DNA of 11,271 nt from Bacillota bacterium (GTDB lineage: Bacteria; Bacillota; UBA4882; UBA8346). The notes beneath the pieces were generated by a model, which was given only the letters and a program-made list of their open reading frames with translations, was not told the DNA's origin and made no database searches. Numbering within the stretch: the first letter of the stretch is position 1; every line of letters begins with the position of its first letter. The stretch is from positions 1-11,271 of the forward strand of contig JAEZJK010000043.1 of the NCBI GenBank assembly GCA_023415835.1, read 5' to 3'. This document shows positions 6,142-11,271 of this stretch, one piece after another. Both the position numbers and the translations under genes were made by a program.

Positions 6142-6903
6142 ATGATTTTTAATAGGCGGCCTTTATATCGAAAATGGAGTATGGCCATTATTGTTTTATT
6201 TGCCGTAGGCTGTTTATTTGCAAATGAAACAATGGCAATAAATTTCAAAGATATTTTAACGGATATTTATAATCGGCAGGGCTTAGCGGGAAAAGGCTCC
6301 TTCGAATTAAATCTTAAAGTGGTTTCTTTTCGAGGCAAAGAGAGTAACACTTCCACAATTAGGGTATTATTAAACGACGGCAAGAAACAACTGGTAACTT
6401 TCATTGAGCCGGAAAGATTAAAAGATGATTACTTTCTGGTCAACGGTTATAACACCTGGATGTATCAGAAGGGGTTAAAGCGGCCGATCCGGATCTCCGC
6501 TCAGCAAAAAATATTCGGAGATGCAGGTATAGCCGAAACAGCGGGTATTAATTACTTGGACGATTATGACATCATTGAAACTATGGAGAACGACGGGATG
6601 TATCTTATGGAGATGAAAGCTAAGGATCTAAGAACAGCTTACCAACGGGCCTCCATTTGGATTAGTAAAGGTGATATAAGGATTACGAAGATAATATTAA
6701 AAGCCCTCAATGGGCAGGATTTGAAGAGTTTACATTATAATGATTATCAACTGGTAGATGGTCATGAAGTGGCGACGATTGAAATTAATAACCTTTTACA
6801 GAATAAGAATGATAAAACAGTAATGGAGTTTATCAGTATTAAAAGCAGAACATTTGCCGCTGAGATTTTCGATCCCTTAATGATGGGAAAAATTCGATTA
6901 TAA
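6142..6903 (+). CDS. LolA-like outer-membrane lipoprotein-sorting family protein
   Basis: This 253-residue protein matches the pattern of the LolA-like family PF17131 (outer-membrane lipoprotein-sorting protein). Features include repeated beta-strands, FIEPERLKDDYFLV (87–100), TWMYQKGLKRPIRIS (105–119) and GDAGIAETAGINYLDDYDI (126–144). A signal peptide is visible, with either SPase I cleavage after TMA (residue 32) or a marginal lipobox AVGC at Cys24. Family knowledge: these are half-barrels that shield acyl chains of lipids or lipoproteins crossing the periplasm, and they are commonly linked to MMPL or FtsX-type transporters. The start is set by AAAAGGAGGT eight bases upstream. It sits between the permease and the putative barrel, exactly where a periplasmic carrier belongs. 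The cargo is unknown. Confidence 0.82.
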   Translation: MIFNRRPLYRKWSMAIIVLFAVGCLFANETMAINFKDILTDIYNRQGLAGKGSFELNLKVVSFRGKESNTSTIRVLLNDGKKQLVTFIEPERLKDDYFLVNGYNTWMYQKGLKRPIRISAQQKIFGDAGIAETAGINYLDDYDIIETMENDGMYLMEMKAKDLRTAYQRASIWISKGDIRITKIILKALNGQDLKSLHYNDYQLVDGHEVATIEINNLLQNKNDKTVMEFISIKSRTFAAEIFDPLMMGKIRL

Positions 6904-6937
6904 AGCAACCTTTGGAGATAATAAAGGGGGAGCGCAA

Positions 6938-7969
6938 ATGTTGCTTCAGCTTGTTTATAAAAAGCTATTGTCGATACTTATTTTTGGAAGCCTATTTTTG
7001 AGTCTTTCTCAATCTGCTGTTGCTGATAATGGTGGGTGTTGTTGGGAAGCTATTGCCGGTTATGATTATTTTCACATCAGGGATGACTTGCCCGCCGATT
7101 ACCAAAATCAATTGGACTCAAACAACGAACTGGCTATATTATCTATAGAATTTGTAACCGGCAACAATAATGGCCAGTTCAGCTTGGGCTTAGATGGTAA
7201 AGGCGCTGCGGATGATTTTGAAATCACTCTAAAAGAGTTTGCCTGGAGTGGGAATAAAAATAAAATATTATATGAAGTTGGTAAAACAAAATGGATTTGG
7301 GGGAAAGGGTTAAGCTTCATCCCGACCTGCCCATTAGATATGGATACTTATTATTGGGGTGGGCAGGGCTCGCTAATCAATCCCGGAAATAGTTTGACAA
7401 TTGGCGGCGCTATGACAAAAGATTCATATAATAGCAATACTTCCGCCACTATAATAACGGATAATAATGCTTCCAATAATGATTATACCGGTTGGTTTAG
7501 GTCAGGATGGTCATTTGAAACCAGTGATCTTACAGCGGTTGTATCATATCAATCCGCTGAAATGTGCTGGAATTACGGGCTTGATTATTCATGGGATTTA
7601 CAAAACGGGTTTGAATTACACGGAGGAGCAAATCTAAGAAGTTCCGATTCAGAGTTAAATTATTTAGTTGGTAGTGAATATGCCGGCAAATATTTTTACA
7701 CTGCCGAATTTTATCATGGCACGGATGATTTATTAATTTTTGCAATAAGTAATGCAGCGGGGATGCTGGGTAGATGGCAATGGATGCTACGTAAAATATT
7801 CAATTTAAATGATGATGGGGAAATCCGTAAGATCAATCTAAGCTATACCAAAAATGCCCATATAGTTCCCCAATTGGAAATTTCAATGAATGCAGGCCCT
7901 AAAAGCAGTAAATATCAACAAAATCCGTTTGATTATTATGTTTTATTCAAGATGATCACTAAGTTTTAA
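6938..7969 (+). CDS. Putative outer-membrane beta-barrel protein of the export cluster
   Basis: This 343-residue protein has an N-terminal signal peptide with likely cleavage at AVA|D (residues 27–30). The mature part is rich in Gly, Asn, Tyr and Trp and in alternating polar/hydrophobic strands. It ends in FDYYVLFKMITKF, a terminal Phe preceded by alternating aromatic/hydrophobic residues, as in the BAM recognition signal. GKTKWIWGKGLSFIP (115–129) recalls the conserved WG turn of DUF1302-type barrels associated with LolA-like and MMPL genes. Unusual for a barrel are four Cys residues (34, 35, 131, 210). The gene starts 35 bases after the LolA-like gene with SD AAGGGGGAG and ends the five-gene run. 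It could be the outer-membrane acceptor or exit channel. The family is not firmly identified. Confidence 0.62.
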   Translation: MLLQLVYKKLLSILIFGSLFLSLSQSAVADNGGCCWEAIAGYDYFHIRDDLPADYQNQLDSNNELAILSIEFVTGNNNGQFSLGLDGKGAADDFEITLKEFAWSGNKNKILYEVGKTKWIWGKGLSFIPTCPLDMDTYYWGGQGSLINPGNSLTIGGAMTKDSYNSNTSATIITDNNASNNDYTGWFRSGWSFETSDLTAVVSYQSAEMCWNYGLDYSWDLQNGFELHGGANLRSSDSELNYLVGSEYAGKYFYTAEFYHGTDDLLIFAISNAAGMLGRWQWMLRKIFNLNDDGEIRKINLSYTKNAHIVPQLEISMNAGPKSSKYQQNPFDYYVLFKMITKF

Positions 7970-8082
7970 TTGAGTTTTAAATTGAATCAGAGATAACCTG
8001 AAATGAAAAAAGATGGTCATTTTCAGACCTGTTTGGATTATTAAACTAAGCGACATGAAGCCGTAATAGCATTCTATAGAGG

Positions 8083-8100
8083 TATTTTTCAATAAAAATA
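8083..8100. repeat. AT-only inverted repeat upstream of the response regulator
   Basis: TATTTTT and AAAAATA are 7-bp arms around CAAT, about 40 bases before the TTG start. It may be an operator or just AT-rich leader. No terminator and no convincing promoter is visible in the 168-base gap 7970–8137, so read-through from the export genes is possible. Confidence 0.3.
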
Positions 8101-8125
8101 GAAATATTTTGAGAACAATATTTAT

Positions 8126-8131
8126 AGGAGG
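8126..8131 (+). promoter_or_regulatory. Strong RBS fixing a TTG start
   Basis: AGGAGG lies six bases before TTG (8138–8140), and the codons after it read IKVFIVDDH, the normal beginning of a receiver domain. This decides the non-ATG start of the response regulator. Confidence 0.8.
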
Positions 8132-8137
8132 CCTGGA

Positions 8138-8761
8138 TTGATTAAAGTCTTTATCGTAGATGACCATCCGTTCGTCCGCGAAGGGTTAAAGACCTATTTA
8201 GCCATCAAAAACGAGATGGAGATTGTGGGTGAAGCGGGTGATGGTGAAGTCGCTTTAGCTGAAATGATTCGTTTGCAACCGGATATCGCCATCGTAGATC
8301 TCCATTTACCAGTGATGGATGGAATTCAACTGACGAAGGCCGCGAGAGAAGCGGGCTTATTTACTCAAATCATTATCTTATCAAGTTTTTGCGAGGATGA
8401 TGAAGTCATTGCCGCCCTAAAAGCCGGGGCTTTGAGTTATTTGTTGAAAGATTCTCCGCCCCAGAAATTGTACGAAGCAATTATTTCAGCTAAGAGCGTT
8501 GAACCAGTATTGCATCCCCAGATTGCCAAAAAACTGATTCAACGGGTGAACCGGGCGGGTTCATTGGTAGAGCCCTTAACGACCAAGGAAAAGGAAGTTT
8601 TAGCGGAGCTTGTCAAAGGTAAATCAAACAAAGAAATTGCTGCTGTGCTCGTCATATCGGAAACAACCGTCAAAACCCATATCAGCAATATCTTACACAA
8701 GCTCGCGGTAAATGACCGGATCCAGGCGGTAATTAAGGCGTTGGAGCTGAAACTGGTTTAG
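8138..8761 (+). CDS. NarL/LiaR-type response regulator
   Basis: This 207-residue, two-domain regulator has an N-terminal receiver with acidic pocket Asp8/Asp9, phospho-acceptor Asp54 (VDLHLPVMDG), Ser82 and Lys104. The C-terminal LuxR-type helix-turn-helix spans about 142–205 (LTTKEKEVLAELVKGKSNKE, then TVKTHISNILHKL). Phosphorylation would drive dimerisation and DNA binding. It begins with TTG, supported by AGGAGG and by the conserved start of the receiver. The kinase gene follows after 13 bases, so the two are cotranscribed partners. Candidate targets are the palindromic sites within the upstream export cluster and its weak promoter at 3127–3155. That link is inferred only from gene order. 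Confidence 0.93.
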   Translation: MIKVFIVDDHPFVREGLKTYLAIKNEMEIVGEAGDGEVALAEMIRLQPDIAIVDLHLPVMDGIQLTKAAREAGLFTQIIILSSFCEDDEVIAALKAGALSYLLKDSPPQKLYEAIISAKSVEPVLHPQIAKKLIQRVNRAGSLVEPLTTKEKEVLAELVKGKSNKEIAAVLVISETTVKTHISNILHKLAVNDRIQAVIKALELKLV

Positions 8762-8774
8762 TTAGGAGAGTATT

Positions 8775-9824
8775 ATGAAGCAAATCTCGTTGCAAAGTAT
8801 AATGAAAGATGCTAAAAACGGCGCCTTTATCGGTGTTGGGATTTCGTTGACTTTGGCAATCGCCACAAGTAATCACCCCACCAATCTTTTGTATTTTCTC
8901 GGTAATATTATCTTTGGTTTTTTTGTGGGTTCCTTATTAAATGTTGGAAATAAAATGATAGTTCATAATATATTTTTCAGAGTTTTTTCTAACAGTCAAA
9001 AACCGATCACCCCATTATTAGTGGTTGTATATATTGCCAGTGTACTGTTTTTCTATAGTTTTACTTGGTTGTATAACCATGTTTACCTAGTTATCCCGTA
9101 TGGGGCGGAAATTTTTTATGTCAGCTTAGGAGTTGGAGTCGCTTGTTTAATGATTACATTTTTTTCAAGGTATACTGCGGAAAAAGAAGAAATGTTGCGT
9201 TTGGAGAAAGAAAATCGGAAGCTGGCAGTGATTGAAGAGCGAAACCGGATCGCCCGGGAGCTGCATGATTCCGTATCCCAGAATTTATTCGGCATTAATT
9301 TGCATTTAAATACGCTAGAGCTGATTATGGAGAAGGAGCCGGAAAAAGCTAAGAAATTAGTCGGGGTCTTACGGGAAATGGGGGAAGAAGTTCAAACCGA
9401 GATGCGGTTGATGATTTATGAATTAAGACCAGCCGCCCTCTCCGAAAAGGGATTCTTTGAGGCAGTGGAGAGTTTGATCAACCTATTCCAGGTCCGCTAT
9501 AGTTTGAACATTTGGAGCGATTTGCAGGGCAGCAAAGATTTGGAAAGCCAAAAGCAGCTGGTGTTATACCGGGTATTGCAGGAATCCCTTAATAATATCG
9601 TCAATCATGCCGGAGCTACTAAGATAAAGATCGCTTTGCATGTATGGAATAATAACGCGGAATTGGAGATCCGGGATAATGGAAAAGGTTTTGTGGTTGC
9701 GGAAATCGATGAGGATAAACATTTGGGAATCAAAGGAATGAAAGAACGGGTAGGGCAGATGAAAGGTGAGTTTGAATTGAGAACAGTTTTGGGGGAAGGA
9801 ACGACAGTGAGGGTGAGGATCTGA
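8775..9824 (+). CDS. Membrane histidine kinase, HisKA_3 family (LiaS/DesK-like architecture)
   Basis: This 349-residue sensor kinase has four predicted membrane segments (about 17–32, 37–58, 82–102, 112–133) with very short loops. A coiled-coil linker (about 136–158) leads to a HisKA_3 domain with H-box ERNRIARELHDSVSQ and phospho-acceptor His164. The HATPase domain has an N-box ESLNNIVNH (270–278), G1 DNGKG (301–305) and G2 LGIKGMKER. The lack of an extracytoplasmic sensor domain resembles intramembrane-sensing kinases such as LiaS and DesK, which read membrane or envelope state, often through a partner transporter. SD TTAGGAGAG precedes the ATG. It pairs with the upstream response regulator and is followed by a strong terminator. 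Sensing of exporter activity or envelope stress is an inference. Confidence 0.93.
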   Translation: MKQISLQSIMKDAKNGAFIGVGISLTLAIATSNHPTNLLYFLGNIIFGFFVGSLLNVGNKMIVHNIFFRVFSNSQKPITPLLVVVYIASVLFFYSFTWLYNHVYLVIPYGAEIFYVSLGVGVACLMITFFSRYTAEKEEMLRLEKENRKLAVIEERNRIARELHDSVSQNLFGINLHLNTLELIMEKEPEKAKKLVGVLREMGEEVQTEMRLMIYELRPAALSEKGFFEAVESLINLFQVRYSLNIWSDLQGSKDLESQKQLVLYRVLQESLNNIVNHAGATKIKIALHVWNNNAELEIRDNGKGFVVAEIDEDKHLGIKGMKERVGQMKGEFELRTVLGEGTTVRVRI

Positions 9825-9907
9825 AAAACTTTCTGGTAGTGCAGATAATTTGAACTGCTAAAAAGAAATAATTTCCTTAAATATGTGAGTATGCTTGTCA
9901 ACTTTTC

Positions 9908-9946
9908 AAAGGGGCTGTCCCAAAGTTTATGAACAGCCCCTTTTTT
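9908..9946 (+). terminator. Rho-independent terminator after the two-component genes
   Basis: AAAGGGGCTGT (9908–9918) pairs perfectly with ACAGCCCCTTT (9933–9943) over 11 bp and is followed by TTTTTT (9941–9946). Its left arm contains GGGGCTGTCCCAAA, identical to the left end of the element at 1767–1780, so the hairpin may derive from the same repeat family. Confidence 0.9.
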
Positions 9947-9998
9947 CTATAAAACCCCATAATAGACATAGGGTCCAAAAGAGCTTTCAGTGGTGAGG

Positions 9999-10026
9999 AT
10001 GACATAAGAACTCCTTCTGATATAAT
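9999..10026 (+). promoter_or_regulatory. Extended -10 promoter upstream of the HMA–UreH gene
   Basis: ATGACA (9999–10004), 16 bases, then TATAAT (10021–10026) preceded by TGA, an extended -10 element. Transcription would begin near 10033, leaving an unusually long leader of about 180 bases before the ATG at 10213. In that leader I see a direct repeat (10144–10162) and an 11-codon ORF, but no recognised riboswitch. Confidence 0.6.
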
Positions 10027-10143
10027 AAAGTCGCGTTCTGCCAACAGCAACAAAGATATCAAAAGGGGTTCATGATACTTGAAATTCCATATTCCAGGTA
10101 TATATAGCTAAAGATTTTATTCGAAAAACCGATGGAGCATCTT

Positions 10144-10162
10144 TCTTCATACGATCTTCATA
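10144..10162 (+). repeat. Tandem direct repeat upstream of the HMA–UreH gene
   Basis: TCTTCATA occurs twice (10144–10151 and 10155–10162), with an 11-base period, close to one helical turn. Such spacing fits a tandemly bound regulator, about 50 bases before the start codon. It could equally be chance. Confidence 0.35.
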
Positions 10163-10212
10163 TAAAAAAGCTATCATTTTTGTAGAATAGAAAAGATCCG
10201 AGGGAGGCAGCC

Positions 10213-11271
10213 ATGGTTCAGTCGGGAAATTCAAAAATAGTAATTAAAATCAAGGGAATGTCGTGTTCCAGTTGTGAATTGAAAATTGAAAACGCCCTGG
10301 GTAAAGTCAACGGGGTTAAGCAAGTCAGAGTTTCTTTAGCCGAATCCTCGGCAACGGTTGAATATGATTCGTCAAAAGTAACTTCGGATCAACTGGCGGG
10401 TATTATCCAAAAGCTCGGTTACGAAATTGATTCAAATGGAAAAGATCAGCCGAAGAGTTTAACAATCAATCAGTTCTTAGGAATCGGTATTGTAATCTTT
10501 GCGATTTATTTTATGATCAAATCGATTATTGGATTTAACTTCATCCCCCAAGTGGATCAATCCTTCGGCTATGGGATGCTCTTTGTAGTAGGATTGTTGA
10601 CCTCTTTACATTGCATCGCGATGTGCGGCGGGATTAATCTTTCGCAGTGCGTCAATCAGCCGGGTGAAGCAAAAGTTTCCAAGTTTGACAGATTGAAACC
10701 GAGTTTGATGTATAATACCGGGCGGGTAATTTCCTACACTATGGTGGGTGGCTTAGCCGGCGCTTTGGGGTCGATGGTTACCTTTTCCAGTACTGCCAAG
10801 GGAATTGTCTCCATTGGAGCTGGTGTGTTTATGGTAATTATCGGCGTTAAAATGCTTGATCTTTTTCCGTGGTTGCGCCGATTTAATATTAGCTCTCCCA
10901 AGTTTTTAGGGGAAAAAATAAATAACAGCCACGGTAAACTTGGGTCTTTTTATGTCGGGCTCCTCAATGGATTGATGCCTTGTGGACCATTACAGACCAT
11001 GCAAATTTATGCTCTCGGAACCGGCAGTCCGTTAGCGGGAGCGGCCTCCATGTTTTTCTTCAGTTTGGGAACGGTGCCGTTGATGTTTGGGTTCGGCGCC
11101 ATTAGTTCCTTTCTGAGCAGCAAGTTTAATCATCGGATGCTTATGGTCAGCGCGGTTTTGGTAATTGTATTAGGGTTGACTATGGTTTCCCGTGGTTTGA
11201 GTCTATCCGGAATTTCCGTTGCCGCCCCGCTCTCCGGTAATTCGGGTAGTGTTGCCAAAATCGAGGGGCAG
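10213..11271 (+). CDS. HMA domain–UreH/DsbD_2-type (TauE/SafE-annotated) membrane fusion protein, 3' truncated by the window
   Basis: 353 codons are visible and the frame is still open at the window end. Residues 8–72 form a heavy-metal-associated ferredoxin-like domain with the metal site GMSCSSC (Cys18, Cys21), as in copper chaperones and CopA. After a linker, about six membrane segments (near 86–107, 119–138, 170–191, 198–216, 245–268, 273–330) match the UreH-like DsbD_2 family often labelled sulfite exporter TauE/SafE. Conserved Cys motifs are SLHCIAMCGG (131–140) and NGLMPCGP (252–259). The ATG is set by GAGGGAGG eight bases earlier. Relatives often continue into a C-terminal cupredoxin-like domain; the linker visible at 335–353 fits that, but it is off the window. 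A role in copper or thiol/metal transfer across the membrane is likely; the ion is not proven. Confidence 0.88.
   Translation, partial: MVQSGNSKIVIKIKGMSCSSCELKIENALGKVNGVKQVRVSLAESSATVEYDSSKVTSDQLAGIIQKLGYEIDSNGKDQPKSLTINQFLGIGIVIFAIYFMIKSIIGFNFIPQVDQSFGYGMLFVVGLLTSLHCIAMCGGINLSQCVNQPGEAKVSKFDRLKPSLMYNTGRVISYTMVGGLAGALGSMVTFSSTAKGIVSIGAGVFMVIIGVKMLDLFPWLRRFNISSPKFLGEKINNSHGKLGSFYVGLLNGLMPCGPLQTMQIYALGTGSPLAGAASMFFFSLGTVPLMFGFGAISSFLSSKFNHRMLMVSAVLVIVLGLTMVSRGLSLSGISVAAPLSGNSGSVAKIEGQ

Noticed and set aside
7998..8027. CTGAAATGA/TCATTTTCAG stem after the barrel gene as a terminator
   Set aside because: The stem has a bulge and no T-tract follows on the plus strand, so termination there is not supported.
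9954..9974. ACCCCAT/ATAGGGT imperfect repeat as a CsoR-type copper operator
   Set aside because: It has a mismatch and a 7-base gap, and is about 240 bases from the HMA–UreH start. The match to known CsoR sites is too loose.

Overview
The window looks like chromosome from a low-to-moderate G+C bacterium with strong AGGAGG-type ribosome binding sites and some non-ATG starts. Both traits, together with the DUF2318 protein and the HMA–UreH-type fusion, suggest a Bacillota-like host. A cluster at 3208–7969 nevertheless encodes a LolA-like carrier and a secreted beta-rich protein ending in Phe, which are outer-membrane (diderm) hallmarks. A diderm Bacillota-type lineage fits best, but this is inference and taxonomy cannot be settled from the window.

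Layout. The 3' tail of an unidentified plus-strand gene and its hairpin terminator (86–120) face a minus-strand DUF368 undecaprenyl-phosphate translocase-family gene (182 to 1028), which has a clear sigma-A-type promoter. A 364-base gap with two small palindromes leads to a single-domain cupin gene. Its last twelve codons lie in a 145-base inverted-repeat element (1767–1911). This element also separates the cupin from a convergent minus-strand pair: a small four-helix membrane protein and a membrane-anchored DUF2318 protein with two CxxC pairs.

Divergent from that pair, from 3208, all genes are on the plus strand: secreted TPR protein, MacB/LolD-type ABC ATPase, FtsX/MacB-type permease (8-base overlap with the ATPase), LolA-like outer-membrane lipoprotein-sorting family protein, and a putative outer-membrane beta-barrel. 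This is a complete inner membrane to periplasm to outer membrane path and the most interesting unit of the window. Two gaps inside it carry long perfect inverted repeats (4047–4101 and 6055–6123). Next comes a NarL/LiaR-type response regulator (TTG start) and a HisKA_3 histidine kinase with four membrane segments and almost no external sensor domain. This pair ends at a strong terminator (9908–9946) and may sense envelope state and control the exporter.

The last gene, cut by the window end, fuses an N-terminal heavy-metal-binding HMA domain (GMSCSSC) to a UreH/DsbD_2-type transmembrane domain, which suggests copper or thiol/metal handling. An extended -10 promoter lies about 190 bases upstream of it.

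No tRNA, rRNA, CRISPR array or intact transposase was seen.
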